This document shows, piece by piece, positions 1-9,584 of a stretch of DNA of 64,000 nt. Position numbers and translations under genes: made by a program. Origin of the DNA: Streptomyces sp. NBC_01304 (GTDB lineage Bacteria > Actinomycetota > Actinomycetes > Streptomycetales > Streptomycetaceae); contig NZ_CP109055.1 in the NCBI RefSeq assembly GCF_035975855.1, positions 992,001 to 1,056,000 on the forward strand, read 5' to 3'. A model generated the notes under the pieces. The model did not search any database, had not been told where the DNA came from, and saw only the letters and a list, made by a program, of their open reading frames with translations. The first letter of the stretch is position 1, and each line of letters opens with the position of its first letter.

Positions 1-195
1 TACATGGGCGCCTGACAACCCCTTACCTGGACCGATCCGGATGTCGTGACCTGATCGTGATGGAGTCGATCACCGCGGGGCGTGGCAGCCAACGGATCGC
101 TCGACCCGGGGAAGCGCAGTGAAATGCGCCTAGAGATGGCACTGTTCGGGCCGATTCTTGGAGATTCGCCCGTGTTTGGCACGTATTCTCGCGCC

Positions 196-2313
196 ATGGG
201 CTGGACGAACACGCTGAAGGACACCGCCCGCTCCGGCCTACGAGTGGAGCGCACCAGGCTCGAACCGCTGGTCACGCTGCGCGCGACGGCCGGGCTCGCA
301 CTGTCGGGGTGTGTCGCCCTGTGGCTGTTCGGCGGGACCGCGGCGGCGGGTGCCGCCTACGGCGCGCTGCTCGGCGGGATCGCGGTGTTCCAGCGCAGCT
401 GGCGGCCGGACCCGGTGCTCCCGGTGGTCTCCGCGCTGACCCTCGGCGTGACGAGCTTCCTGAGCTATCTCACCGGCGGCCACCTGCCGCTGTTCCTCGC
501 CGTGGTGGCCCTGTGGACGTTCCTGGGCGGCATGGCCTGGTCGCTGGGTGCCAACGCGGGCAGCCTCGGTACGACCAACGCCGCGGTGATGCTGGTGACC
601 GTCACGCTGCCGGCCACCGTCACACAGTCGCTGGGGCAGGCCGCGCTGATGACCGCAGGCGGTCTGGTGCAGGCGGCCCTGGTGGTGCTCTTCCCGATCC
701 GGCGCTGGGGGCGCCACCGCGACGCGCTCGCCGACGCCCTGGCCGCCGAGGCCGACTACGCCCGCCGGCTGCGGGTCGACCCGGCGGCACCGTTCACCCC
801 GGGCCCGTTCGCCCAGGCCCGCGACGCGGCCTCGCTCAGCGCCCGCCAGGTGCGCCGCCGCCCGGCCGAACTGCACGGCGCCCGGGGCCTGGCCGAGCTG
901 CTGCGGCCGGTGCTCGGCTCGCTCGCCGACCCGTCGGTCACCGGACCCGAACAGACCTTGGAGCGCGAGCGGGTCGACGAACTGCTCGACGCGGCAGCCG
1001 ACATCCTGGACGCCGCGGCCGAGGCGATCCGCCAGGGCCGCCCCGTCCGACTGCCCCCGCAGGCCCTCGCCGCCATCCGGATTCCCGAGAGCGGGCACGT
1101 CCTCACCGGCACGGCCGAGCACGCGGCCACCCGCCTGCGCGCCCTGCTGCACGACGTCGTCGACACCGCCCGCGGCGACCACACCCAGGGCGGCGGGCCC
1201 CGACCGGCGGACGTCGGCAACGCGCTCGTACGCCCTTCCCTGCTCGACCAGGCCAAGCGCGCCGTCCGCACGGTACGCGGCCAACTGCACCGCGACTCCC
1301 CGGTGTTGCGGCACGCGCTGCGGGCCACGGTCGTCGTCGTGGTGGGCGACCTCATCGGCCGCGCCCTGCCCTTCGGGCACAGCTACTGGGTCCCCCTGGT
1401 CGCCCTCCTGATCATGCGCCCCGGGTTCTCCCAGACCTACAGCCGGGCCTCGGCCCGCCTCGGCGGCACCCTCGTCGGCCTGATCGTCGCGGGCACGATC
1501 GTCCAACTCGCCCACCCCGGGCCCCTCGTGGCCGGAATCATGTCAGTGATCTGTGGCGGACTGATCCTGCTGTTCATGTACACGGGGTACGCGCCCGTGC
1601 AGGCCGCGGCGTCCGGGTACACCGTCTTCACGCTCGGCATGGCCGGCGTGGGCCTCGACCAGTCGGTGCCCGCCCGCCTCGTCCTGACCCTGATCGGCGG
1701 CTGCCTGGCGATGCTGGCGTACGCGATCTACCCGTCCTGGGAGACGCCTCGCCTGCGTACCCGCCTCGCCGACTGGATCAAGGCCGACCTCGCCTACGCG
1801 GCCGCCGTCGTGCGCCACCACGCCGAACCCACCGAGCGCACCGCCCGCCAGACGCGCGAAGCCCTCCTCACCGCCCGTACCGTCCTGCTCGACTGGCGCA
1901 GCGCCGTGGCCCTCGCCGAGCAGGAACCCGTACGCCACCGCGGTATCGCCCACGCCACGGTCGAAGGAGCCGAGCACGCCCTCGCCGAGTTCGCCCGGAT
2001 CACCATGCTCCTGGAAGCACACCTCCCGGACCCCGGCAGCACCCCGCTGCCGGCCGCGGCTCCCTTGGCCGACGCCCTGCAGCAGTCGGCACAGGACGCG
2101 GCCCGTGCGGTACGCGACCACCGCATCCCCACCTGGGAACCGGTCCGCGCATCCCTCGCTTCCTGGAACGGCGCCACCCCCTCGGACGAGTTGGTGCACC
2201 GCGCCGGCGACCTCCTCCTCACCAGCCTGGACGAGCTCTCCACCGCGCTGGAGTACGCCGCACCACCCATGACCGGCACCAGCCACGCATCCCGTCGCGA
2301 GGGCGGGCGCTGA
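196..2313 (+). CDS. FUSC-family membrane protein (aromatic acid exporter-like)
   Basis: 705-residue membrane protein of the FUSC/YccC/AaeB type, a family linked to efflux of aromatic acids and similar small anions across the inner membrane. The architecture is duplicated: a hydrophobic N-terminal bundle (about residues 28-190), a cytoplasmic linker rich in Ala, Arg and Asp, a second bundle (about 375-520) carrying the typical stretch YWVPLVALLIMRPGF, then a soluble helical C-terminus. I chose the ATG at 196 because the hydrophobic region starts soon after it; in-frame upstream codons (GTG 82, ATG 124) would add an atypical hydrophilic leader. It ends only 6 bp before the convergent MFS gene. 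A second FUSC protein lies at 27036-28856. The substrate cannot be told. Confidence 0.85.
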   Translation: MGWTNTLKDTARSGLRVERTRLEPLVTLRATAGLALSGCVALWLFGGTAAAGAAYGALLGGIAVFQRSWRPDPVLPVVSALTLGVTSFLSYLTGGHLPLFLAVVALWTFLGGMAWSLGANAGSLGTTNAAVMLVTVTLPATVTQSLGQAALMTAGGLVQAALVVLFPIRRWGRHRDALADALAAEADYARRLRVDPAAPFTPGPFAQARDAASLSARQVRRRPAELHGARGLAELLRPVLGSLADPSVTGPEQTLERERVDELLDAAADILDAAAEAIRQGRPVRLPPQALAAIRIPESGHVLTGTAEHAATRLRALLHDVVDTARGDHTQGGGPRPADVGNALVRPSLLDQAKRAVRTVRGQLHRDSPVLRHALRATVVVVVGDLIGRALPFGHSYWVPLVALLIMRPGFSQTYSRASARLGGTLVGLIVAGTIVQLAHPGPLVAGIMSVICGGLILLFMYTGYAPVQAAASGYTVFTLGMAGVGLDQSVPARLVLTLIGGCLAMLAYAIYPSWETPRLRTRLADWIKADLAYAAAVVRHHAEPTERTARQTREALLTARTVLLDWRSAVALAEQEPVRHRGIAHATVEGAEHALAEFARITMLLEAHLPDPGSTPLPAAAPLADALQQSAQDAARAVRDHRIPTWEPVRASLASWNGATPSDELVHRAGDLLLTSLDELSTALEYAAPPMTGTSHASRREGGR

Positions 2314-2319
2314 CAGGCC

Positions 2320-3612
2320 TCATCGGGTCTTTCGGCCGGCCGGTTCCTCAACTGCGGCCGGGGCGGCGTCGGTTGTCCCCCGGCCGTCCACCCTGCGCAG
2401 ATTGCGGATCGCCGGCACGGACAGCAGCGCCACCGCCACCCCCATCGCCATCACCGCGTTGAACCCGAGCACTTCGCGCGCCCCGAAGAGCTCCGACGCG
2501 GGCCCGGCGAGGGCCTGGCCCACCGGCAGCATCGCCACCGACCCGGCCACGTCATAGGCATGCACCCGGCTGCGTACGTCGGTCGGCACCTGGGTCAGGA
2601 TGCTGGTCGTCCACATCACGCCCCAAAAGGCGTTGGCCGCACCGGCGGCCGCGAGCCCCGCGGCGATCAGCGGCACCGGCAGATCGAGCGCCACCGACGC
2701 CGGCTGCAGCCAGTACAAGAGCAGCGCGACGGAACCGGCCCGCAGGGGCCGCACCGGCCGCACCCGCATGGCGAGGAGCGCGCCCACCACCATGCCGGCG
2801 CCCATGGCCGAGTTGACCAGACCGAGCGTGCGGGGACCGTGCTCGGAGACGACCTCGGTCGCGATCAGCGGGATCATCGGCCCCCAGGACGCGATCATGA
2901 GGACCATCCAGATCACGATGACGCCCCAGAGCCAGGTGCGGGAGCGGAACTCCTGCCAGCCCTGCACCAGATCGGACCGGAAGGAGTTCCCCTTCGCCGC
3001 CGTGGAACGGTCCGCAGGCGGCAGCCGCAGCAGCGCCAGACAGACGGCGCTCACGAGATACGTGCAGGCGTACACGACGAAGACCCCACCCGGCTCGGTG
3101 AGTCCCACCAGCGCACCGGCCACCGCGGGACCCGCCATGGTCATCAGGGACTCGATGGTGCGGATGGCACCGTTGGCGCCCTGTACGTCCACGGCGATCC
3201 GCGGGATGAGGGTGGGCAGGCCGGGCTGGAAGAGCGCGGCGCAGACGCCGTTGACGGCGGACAGCAGACAGATCTGCCAGACGACGATGTGGTGGGTGAA
3301 GAAAAGCCCGGCCATGACGGCCTGCACGGCGACGCGTACCAGGTCCGCCCCGATCATCAACAGCCGGTTGTTCACCCGGTCGGCGATCACGCCGCCGAAG
3401 ACGACGAACCCGGCGAAGCAGGCCGTCATGCTGGCCAGTACGGCCCCCACCACCCCGGCCCCGTATCCGCTCAGCACCAGCCCGGCGGCCAGCGCCACCG
3501 GCGCCATCGTGTCGCCGAGCCGGGCGATGCCACGGGCGGCGAAGAAGAACGAGAAGTTGCGGGACCACAGGCCCCCTGGCGCGATGGATATGTCCCCGGG
3601 AGCACTAGTCAT
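2320..3612 (-). CDS. MFS transporter
   Basis: 430-residue major facilitator with about 12 hydrophobic segments, running from an N-terminal NFSFFFAARGIARLGDTMAP helix to a charged C-terminal tail. The loop motif GGVIADRVNNRLLMIGADLVR after helix 2 is the family's A-like motif (G-x-x-x-D-R). Overall appearance is that of the EntS/MFS_3 branch, which exports siderophores, macrolides or other small molecules. The ATG at 3612 gives a short N-terminus ahead of helix 1; longer in-frame starts up to 3726 would add an unlikely leader. Monocistronic: it converges with the FUSC gene and is separated from the GH3 gene by a strong hairpin. Substrate unknown. Confidence 0.85.
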   Translation of the reverse strand: MTSAPGDISIAPGGLWSRNFSFFFAARGIARLGDTMAPVALAAGLVLSGYGAGVVGAVLASMTACFAGFVVFGGVIADRVNNRLLMIGADLVRVAVQAVMAGLFFTHHIVVWQICLLSAVNGVCAALFQPGLPTLIPRIAVDVQGANGAIRTIESLMTMAGPAVAGALVGLTEPGGVFVVYACTYLVSAVCLALLRLPPADRSTAAKGNSFRSDLVQGWQEFRSRTWLWGVIVIWMVLMIASWGPMIPLIATEVVSEHGPRTLGLVNSAMGAGMVVGALLAMRVRPVRPLRAGSVALLLYWLQPASVALDLPVPLIAAGLAAAGAANAFWGVMWTTSILTQVPTDVRSRVHAYDVAGSVAMLPVGQALAGPASELFGAREVLGFNAVMAMGVAVALLSVPAIRNLRRVDGRGTTDAAPAAVEEPAGRKTR

Positions 3613-3753
3613 GGTGGACACAGTTTCGCGTCCCTCAAATGCTCCGGACAACCAACTTTCGTCAGTACCCGCAGCACTCTCACGCATCACACTTCCGGGG
3701 CACCCTGGTCCGGGCGGTCCCGCCACATGAGGGTTCGACGCGTACCGGGCTCG

Positions 3754-3797
3754 CGGCCCGCTGCCGCGGGGCTCAACTCCCCCACGGCAGCGGGCCG
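3754..3797 (-). terminator. Rho-independent-like hairpin after the GH3 gene
   Basis: Perfect 13-bp inverted repeat: CGGCCCGCTGCCG at 3754-3766 and its complement at 3785-3797, with further G-C pairs toward the loop. It begins 25 bp beyond the stop codon of the GH3 gene on the minus strand. No U-tract, as usual in Streptomyces. Confidence 0.7.
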
Positions 3798-3821
3798 TTC
3801 ATCGAACCGGCTCCGTGCGAC

Positions 3822-5999
3822 TCAGCGGCTCACCTTCGCCAGCAGAGTCCGGGCTGCCGCCCGGTCCCCCGCCTGCAGCGCCTGCTCGGCGTCCGCGATC
3901 AGGCGGGCCCAGTTCGCCGGGGCCTTCCCAGCGACCACCGCGGCCTGCGCCCGGTCCAGGGCCACCGCCTCCGCGTTGCCGCCTGCGGCCCGGGTGCGCA
4001 GCCCCCAGCCGTAGGGGTAGGCGGGCCGGTACTCCTTGTCCCCGACGTTGATCGGCACCTGCGCGGCAGTGGCCGGCCAGGTCACCGGGAGCCGGCCGGT
4101 GAACGCCTTCTTGCCGAAGAGGACGTCCGCGACGCCCGCGCCTTCGGTGCCGGGCAGCCAGGAGGCGACCAGCGCGTCGATCCGGCCGTCGGGGTCGGCG
4201 ACGATCTGCGGGCGTCCGGAGACCACCAGGACGACGCAAGTGGCCACCTCGGCGCAGACCTTGTCGACCACGGCCTGGTCGGCGGCCTGCAGCGTGAGGG
4301 ACTTCTCCTCCTGCTGCGAGGTGCCGCACCAGCCGCACTCGGGACCGCCGACGTCCCCGTACCCCTCCGCGTACGGGGTCTCACCGACGACGACCACGGC
4401 GGTGTCCGCGTCACCGACGGGGGCGGAGGCATCCGCGCTGTACGTCACGTCGGCCTGTGGGGCGACCTCGCGGATGCCGTCCAGGATCGTGGTGCCGGGG
4501 ACGGTGTCGCCCGATGCGCCCTGCCAGCTGATGGTCCAGCCGCCGGCCTGGTTGCCGATGTCGTCGGCGTTGCGTCCGGCCACGTAGATGCCGTCCTTCT
4601 TGCCGAGCGGCAGCGCGCGGCCCGAATTCTTCAGCAACACCTGGGACTTGGCGACGGCCGTGCGGGCCAGCGCGCGGTGGGCGCGGCTGCCGACCTGGTC
4701 GAGGTCGTCGGTGGAGGCGTACGGGTCCTCGAAGAGACCGAGCTCGAACTTCTTGGCGAGGATGCGGCCCACCGCGTCATCGACGCGCGCCTGCGACACG
4801 CGTCCCGCCTTGACCTCGGCGAGCAGCAACTCCTGGAACTGGGCTGAGGTGTTGGGCTCCATGAACATGTCGATGCCCGCGTTCACGGATGTGCGGACCT
4901 TGTACGCGGTGAGGCCGGCGTTGGCCGGGTCGTCCGGGTCGGGTATCTGGTGGATGCCCTCCCAGTCGGAGATCACGAACCCGTCGAAGTCGAACTTGCC
5001 CTTCAGCGTGCCGGTCAGGAGGTCCCGGTTGGCGTGCATCTTCGTGGGGTTGCCGACGCCGTCCTCGGTCCAGTCGACGCTGGAGAACGACGGCATGACA
5101 CTGCCGACGTCGTGCTGCTTGAGGGCGGGCAGGTAGGGCGCGAGTTGCAGGCGGGCGAAGTCGGACTTGCTGGTGACCGTGATGCCCTGGTCGATGGTGT
5201 ACTTCTGCTCGTACCAGGGCTTGCCCTTGTTCGCCTCGGCGGTGGCGGTGTCGTACCGGGTGCCGCCGTCACCTGCGAAGTGCTTGGCGGTGGCGAGGAC
5301 TTCGTCGTCGTCATAGCCCTTGCGGCCGCCGTCGCCCTGCAGTCCGGCGATCGCCGTGGACATGCGGGCGACCAGCGCCGGGTCCTCGCTGAAGCTCTCG
5401 TAGCTGCGGCCCCAGCGCTCGTCGCGGGACACGCACAGGCAGGGCGCGAAGTTCCAGGGGATGCCGGTGGCACGGACCTCCTCGGCGGTGGCCCGGCCGA
5501 GCTGTTCGGTCAGCTTCGGGTCGCGGGCGGCGCCGAGGCCGACGTTGTGCGGGAAGAGGGTGGCGCCGTACACGTTGCCGTGGCCGTGCACGGCGTCGAT
5601 GCCGTACAGGAGCGGGATCTTCAGGCGGGTCTGCAGCGCCTGCTCCTGGAAGGAGTTGACCATCTCCACCCAGGCGGCGGGGGTGTTCTGCGCGGGCGTC
5701 GAGCCACCGCCGGACAGGAGCGAGCCGAGGAGCTGCGTCTTGACCTTCGTCGGGTCGTCGGCGACCGCGGCCCGCTCGGCCTGGGTCATCTGCCCGATCT
5801 TCTCCTCGAGCGTCATCCGCCCGAGCAGGTCGGCGACCCTGCGCTCGGTCGACCGGCCGGCGTCGAGGTAGTCGGGCTTCGCCGGCGCGGCAGCGGGCGC
5901 CGCCCAGGCGGGCACCAGCTGCCCAAGGAGGGCGGCGGCAACTCCGCCTGCCAGAAGCACCGTTCTCTGTCTGACTCGCAGGGCTCTGCCATGCCTCAT
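3822..5999 (-). CDS. secreted glycoside hydrolase family 3 (beta-glucosidase-like)
   Basis: 725-residue exported GH3 enzyme, expected to release glucose or related sugars from the non-reducing ends of beta-glucans. From the ATG at 5999 there is a classic Sec signal peptide (RHGRALRVRQR, hydrophobic core, AWA-AP cleavage region). The N-terminal TIM-barrel domain has LLGRMTLEEKIGQMTQ near residue 60, the KHFAGDGG motif, and the nucleophile-bearing FVISDWEG motif near residue 345 (Asp of SDW). The C-terminal sandwich domain has LLKNSGRALPLGK and the VVVGETPYAEG region. The last 45 or so residues form an extra Ala-rich helical tail after the usual GLRT end. An alternative start at 6062 would place 21 residues before the signal peptide and is unlikely. 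It is divergent from the 6261 gene, with 261 bp between them for promoters. Confidence 0.92.
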   Translation of the reverse strand: MRHGRALRVRQRTVLLAGGVAAALLGQLVPAWAAPAAAPAKPDYLDAGRSTERRVADLLGRMTLEEKIGQMTQAERAAVADDPTKVKTQLLGSLLSGGGSTPAQNTPAAWVEMVNSFQEQALQTRLKIPLLYGIDAVHGHGNVYGATLFPHNVGLGAARDPKLTEQLGRATAEEVRATGIPWNFAPCLCVSRDERWGRSYESFSEDPALVARMSTAIAGLQGDGGRKGYDDDEVLATAKHFAGDGGTRYDTATAEANKGKPWYEQKYTIDQGITVTSKSDFARLQLAPYLPALKQHDVGSVMPSFSSVDWTEDGVGNPTKMHANRDLLTGTLKGKFDFDGFVISDWEGIHQIPDPDDPANAGLTAYKVRTSVNAGIDMFMEPNTSAQFQELLLAEVKAGRVSQARVDDAVGRILAKKFELGLFEDPYASTDDLDQVGSRAHRALARTAVAKSQVLLKNSGRALPLGKKDGIYVAGRNADDIGNQAGGWTISWQGASGDTVPGTTILDGIREVAPQADVTYSADASAPVGDADTAVVVVGETPYAEGYGDVGGPECGWCGTSQQEEKSLTLQAADQAVVDKVCAEVATCVVLVVSGRPQIVADPDGRIDALVASWLPGTEGAGVADVLFGKKAFTGRLPVTWPATAAQVPINVGDKEYRPAYPYGWGLRTRAAGGNAEAVALDRAQAAVVAGKAPANWARLIADAEQALQAGDRAAARTLLAKVSR

Positions 6000-6260
6000 G
6001 GGCGGCTCCTCGCCGTGAAGTCGTACGCGGCACGAAGTGAAGGGAGGCCGTGCGCAAAACACGCACTCCCGTTCAACTCGCTTATCTCAAGCCGTGATTG
6101 AACTGTCCGGGCATGCTCCCGTCAAGGAGTTGCGTTGAACCTTCGAACGCACCGGGCGCTGCCGTGCACGGTCACCGACAGGCCTCATACGTGGCCGCGG
6201 CAAGGCCCGACTCGACGCAGGCTCACGCGCCGCGCGGGTGGTGCGGCACAATCCCGTGCC

Positions 6261-6833
6261 ATGGATCCGGCCCTGCTCGCCACCTTGATCGCCGCCGTCG
6301 TCACGGCCGGCGGATGGCTCGCCAACCACGCGCTCGCCACGCGGGCCGACCGCAGGCGCAAGGAGCACGAGGCGCGACTGGCCCATGTGGAGAAGCAGTT
6401 GGAGCAGCTGTACGGGCCGTTGGTGTTCCTGGTCCAGGAGGGGCGCTCGGCCTTCCACGACTTCTGCGACACGCTGGGCCGAAGTGTCGTCTTCGAGGGC
6501 GACGACTCACTCACCCCGGAGCAGCTGGAGCTGTGGCTCTTCTGGGTGGATCACGAATTCCTGCCGCACAACAAGGCGGTCCAGGACCTACTGTCCGCCA
6601 AGGCACATCTGATCGTCGGCGCCCGCATTCCCGACTCCTTCATGGCGTTCATCGACTACCACAACTCCTGGCGCGTCACCCATCTGCGCTGGAAGGAACA
6701 AGGCGTCGCCTACTCCTGGCACGCCAAGGCCAACTATCCGAGGCAGTTCGAGCAGGACGTGATCGAATCCTTTGAACGACTCAAGAACCTCCAGGTCCAA
6801 CTGGCCGGACTCGTCCGGGGCATCGAGGCATGA
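6261..6833 (+). CDS. membrane-anchored protein of unknown function
   Basis: 190 residues. One N-terminal transmembrane helix (about residues 3-26) is followed by a basic RADRRRKEHEARLAHVEKQLEQLYGPL stretch that looks like a short coiled coil. The rest is soluble, helical and rich in aromatic residues (YHNSWRVTHLRW, YSWHAKANYPRQF). The layout (TM anchor, coiled coil, cytoplasmic helical domain) is common among small actinobacterial unknowns, and I do not recognise the family. The ATG at 6261 puts the membrane helix at the very N-terminus; no strong RBS is visible. Its stop lies inside the frame of the following gene, so the two are probably co-transcribed. Confidence 0.7.
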   Translation: MDPALLATLIAAVVTAGGWLANHALATRADRRRKEHEARLAHVEKQLEQLYGPLVFLVQEGRSAFHDFCDTLGRSVVFEGDDSLTPEQLELWLFWVDHEFLPHNKAVQDLLSAKAHLIVGARIPDSFMAFIDYHNSWRVTHLRWKEQGVAYSWHAKANYPRQFEQDVIESFERLKNLQVQLAGLVRGIEA

Positions 6834-6933
6834 CGCGCACCTCCTTCCGGGACGACCGACCTGCTCTCCGACCTGCCTTGGCCGGGCGCAGCAAGCCGTC
6901 GCCGCCGCGCTGTGGCACTACACGGACGCACCG

Positions 6934-7290
6934 GTGGCCAGGCCGTTGCGCGTCCGCGGATGCCTCCCTGATCCGGACCGGGCCGCGGTGACCGTCGCCC
7001 TGTGGACCGGCCCCGCCGCGCGGGAGAAGAGCAACCTCTTCCTCTACGTTCCTCTCGTGTCCGGCGGCCTGCCCGTTCCGGCGACGCGGATCGTGGGGGG
7101 CCTGATGCGGCTGGGCCGGGGAACGCACCTGTTCGGCTTCACGGGCCGCCGCATCGACGGCAAGCCCGTCATGAACGGCAGCGGGCTGGTCGAAGGGCGG
7201 CCGACGCCGTGTCTGTGCGGGGGAACCGGCGAGCAACAGGGGCCACGAGGCTTCTACTTCGAGCGGCCCGGCGAGTTGAAGCGGTACTGA
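6934..7290 (+). CDS. conserved-looking unknown protein, start uncertain
   Basis: The frame is clearly coding from about 6890 to 7290: nearly every third base is G or C, and the product is balanced (SNLFLYVPLVSGGLPVPATR, GTHLFGFTGRRIDGKPV). I do not recognise a family. The start is unclear. GTG 6934 gives 118 residues; the open frame continues upstream to a TTG at 6772 inside the previous gene, with coding-like sequence (AVAAALWHYTDAPVARPL) just before 6934. An ATG at 6830 that overlaps the previous stop as ATGA is in another frame, whose stop falls near 6990. Either translation starts at a non-ATG codon or the 5' end carries a frameshift. Confidence 0.5.
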   Translation: MARPLRVRGCLPDPDRAAVTVALWTGPAAREKSNLFLYVPLVSGGLPVPATRIVGGLMRLGRGTHLFGFTGRRIDGKPVMNGSGLVEGRPTPCLCGGTGEQQGPRGFYFERPGELKRY

Positions 7291-7372
7291 CCGGCGAGGC
7301 CAGACGGTACCGAGCGGCCGGCCGGAGCGGCACTGAGTGCTCGCCGGAGCGCAGACGTCGGCCGCCACGCTC

Positions 7373-8104
7373 TCACCCCGCCTCGCGGAGGTACGCCTCC
7401 AACTCGGCGGCGCCGGCCAGCATCGCCCGTCCGCGCGCGGACAGCCGGTCGTGCCAGTCGTTCAGGGCGGCCTCCAGGGGTTCGAGGCCGCCGGCCGCCC
7501 GCACCTGGGCGATCAGCGGGGCGATCTGCTCCAACAGGTAGCCGCCGCGCCTGAGTTGGTGCGCAAGGCGGGCGTCGCGCACGTCCGCCGCGTCGTACAC
7601 GCGGTACCCGGTCCGCGGGTCGCGGCGCGGGCGCACCAGACCGGCGCGCTCCCATTTGCGCAGCGTCGCGGGACGGATGCCGAGTCTCCCCGCAAGAGGT
7701 CCGATGAAGGTGCCGTCGGGCCCGGATCCGGCGTCGGACGCGGTCACCGGGGTGGGATCCAGGTCCCGCAGGGCGCTCTCCACGGCCCGCAGGGTTCGCC
7801 GGTCGTCGAGGAGCTGGAGATGGCTCTCGTCGACGAGGCGGAGCGCGTCGTCGATCTCGCCCTGGTTCACGGCTCGCATGATCGACGTCGCCGTTTGATG
7901 GCCGTGCCCGGGTACCAGGGCGAGGAACGCGCGCAGGGCCTGCGCGTGCACCGGGGTGTAGGTGCGGTAGCCGTGCGGGGTGCGGCCGGCGGCGGGGAGG
8001 ATGCCGGCTTCTTCGTAGTTCCTGACCGCCTGCGTGGAAAGGCCGTGCCCGCGCGCGAGGTCCACCGGCCGCAGCCGCTCCCTGCTTTTAAGGTTTTGTC
8101 CCAT
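7373..8104 (-). CDS. double-MerR transcriptional regulator (TioE-like)
   Basis: 243 residues with two MerR-type winged helices in one chain. The first is at about residues 12-60 (LARGHGLSTQAVRNYEEAGILP, then GYRTYTPVHAQALRAF). The second is at about 130-180 (LAGRLGIRPATLRKWERAGLVR, then GYRVYDAADVRDARL). This arrangement is seen in TioE-like actinobacterial regulators. There is no C-terminal Cys cluster, so a metal sensor is unlikely. The start at 8104 (MGQNLKSRERL) is preferred over 8146 because it leaves a 58-bp divergent gap to the erythromycin-esterase gene, which is the obvious target. Convergent with the gene ending at 7290. Confidence 0.85.
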   Translation of the reverse strand: MGQNLKSRERLRPVDLARGHGLSTQAVRNYEEAGILPAAGRTPHGYRTYTPVHAQALRAFLALVPGHGHQTATSIMRAVNQGEIDDALRLVDESHLQLLDDRRTLRAVESALRDLDPTPVTASDAGSGPDGTFIGPLAGRLGIRPATLRKWERAGLVRPRRDPRTGYRVYDAADVRDARLAHQLRRGGYLLEQIAPLIAQVRAAGGLEPLEAALNDWHDRLSARGRAMLAGAAELEAYLREAG

Positions 8105-8162
8105 AGTCCTGCCCAGATCGCAGCAAAGTTTCAACTGTAGGTTCAACGATAGCGTTTAAGGC
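8105..8162. promoter_or_regulatory. divergent promoter region with direct repeat TTCAAC
   Basis: The 58 bp between the double-MerR gene and the erythromycin-esterase gene contain an imperfect direct repeat, TTCAACTGTAGG / TTCAACGATAGC (8130-8153), in a locally AT-richer context. Its place suggests an operator for the adjacent MerR-type regulator; this is inference. Confidence 0.35.
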
Positions 8163-9368
8163 ATGGCTACTGGCATCCAGCAAACCACCCACTCCGTCGA
8201 GGCCGCCACCGTCCTGAAGCTGCTCCCGGCCCGCCCGCGGCTGCTCGCCCTGGGCGAGCCCACCCACGGCGAGGACACGCTGCTCGAGGTGCGCAACGAC
8301 CTCTTCTTCCCGCTCATCGAGCAGGAGGGCTACCGGACCGTCGCGATCGAGAGCGACTGCATCAAGGGCCTCGTCGTGGACGCGTACGTCACCTCGGGCA
8401 CCGGCAGCCTCGACGAGGTCATGGAGCGCGGTTTCAGCCACGGATTCGGCGCCTCGGCGGCCAACCGCGAACTCGTGCGCCGGCTCAGGGCGTTCAACGA
8501 CGGCCGACCCGCCTCCGACCAGGTGCGCTTCGCCGGGTTCGACGGGCCGCTGGAGATCACCGGCGCGGAGAGCCCCCGGCAGTCCCTCACCGCGCTCCAC
8601 GGCTACCTCGCGGCCCACGTGGACGCCGGCCTGCTGCCCTGCGGCGCATACACGCTCGACCAGCTGCTCGGCACCGACGACCGATGGACGGAGCCCGCCG
8701 CGATGATGGATCCTTCACGGTCCGCCGGGCAGTCGGCCGAGGCCGAGGTGCTGCGGCTGCTCTCCGACGATCTGGTGGCATTGCTCGATGCGCAGGCACC
8801 GCACCTGATCGAGGCGACCTCGCGAGAGGACCTGGACCGGGCGCGCCTGTACGGACGTACCGCCACCGGCCTGCTGCGCTACCACTTCTGGATGGCCGAC
8901 GCCTCGCCGAGCCGCATGGCACGTCTGATCGGCCTGCGGGACCTGATGATGGCCGACAACCTCCTCGCTCTCGCCGACCGCGGCCCGGTACTGGTCCACG
9001 CCCACAACAGCCATCTCCAGCGGGACAAGAGCACGATGCGCATGTGGGACCAGCCGCTGCTCGAGTGGTGGAGCGCCGGCGCGCTCGTCGCCGCCCGGCT
9101 GGGCGACGGGTACGGCTTCCTGGCCACGGCTCTCGGCACGATCCGGCACCAGGGCGTGGACACCCCTCCGGCGGACACCCTCGAGGGACTTCTGTACGCG
9201 CTCCCGCAGGACCGCTGCATCGTCGACGCCCGCCAACTGTCCACCGCCTTGGGCGAGATGCCGTCCGCCCCGCGCGTCTCCCCCTGGTTCGGATACTCCT
9301 CGCTGGACCCGGCACAGGTGGCGGCGTACGACGGGATCGTGTTCGTCAAGGACGTTCCGCAGAGCTAG
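8163..9368 (+). CDS. erythromycin esterase-family protein
   Basis: 401-residue member of the EreA/EreB-like family, whose proven members hydrolyse the macrolide lactone; many actinobacterial relatives have no known substrate. The N-terminal LLALGEPTHGEDTLLEVRNDLF (about residues 26-47) carries the GExxHG signature with the catalytic-base His, followed by VAIESD. The central VLVHAHNSHLQRDKS matches the second conserved His region, and LGDGYGFLATALG is typical of the C-terminal half. No signal peptide, so it is cytoplasmic. ATG 8163 is the only sensible start. A resistance role is possible but not shown by sequence alone. Confidence 0.85.
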   Translation: MATGIQQTTHSVEAATVLKLLPARPRLLALGEPTHGEDTLLEVRNDLFFPLIEQEGYRTVAIESDCIKGLVVDAYVTSGTGSLDEVMERGFSHGFGASAANRELVRRLRAFNDGRPASDQVRFAGFDGPLEITGAESPRQSLTALHGYLAAHVDAGLLPCGAYTLDQLLGTDDRWTEPAAMMDPSRSAGQSAEAEVLRLLSDDLVALLDAQAPHLIEATSREDLDRARLYGRTATGLLRYHFWMADASPSRMARLIGLRDLMMADNLLALADRGPVLVHAHNSHLQRDKSTMRMWDQPLLEWWSAGALVAARLGDGYGFLATALGTIRHQGVDTPPADTLEGLLYALPQDRCIVDARQLSTALGEMPSAPRVSPWFGYSSLDPAQVAAYDGIVFVKDVPQS

Positions 9369-9382
9369 GACGTCTCGCTCGG

Positions 9383-9410
9383 CCCCGCCCTCGAATCCGA
9401 AGGGGCGGGG
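9383..9410 (+). terminator. hairpin after the erythromycin-esterase gene
   Basis: CCCCGCCC at 9383-9390 pairs with GGGCGGGG at 9403-9410, 15 bp after the stop codon. Confidence 0.55.
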
Positions 9411-9584
9411 GCAGTTGGGCCGGGCATTGGTCTAGGCCAGGACGCCCCCGTCCCAGTATCCTCATCCGTGGCCAGCGGCACACAATTCCCCCACCCCGGT
9501 TGCGTGCTGGCACGGGCGACGCCCACCCAACCCTGCCCCGAGCAGCCGGGTGACCCCCACTTCGCCGCCCCTAGGAGGCTCACG

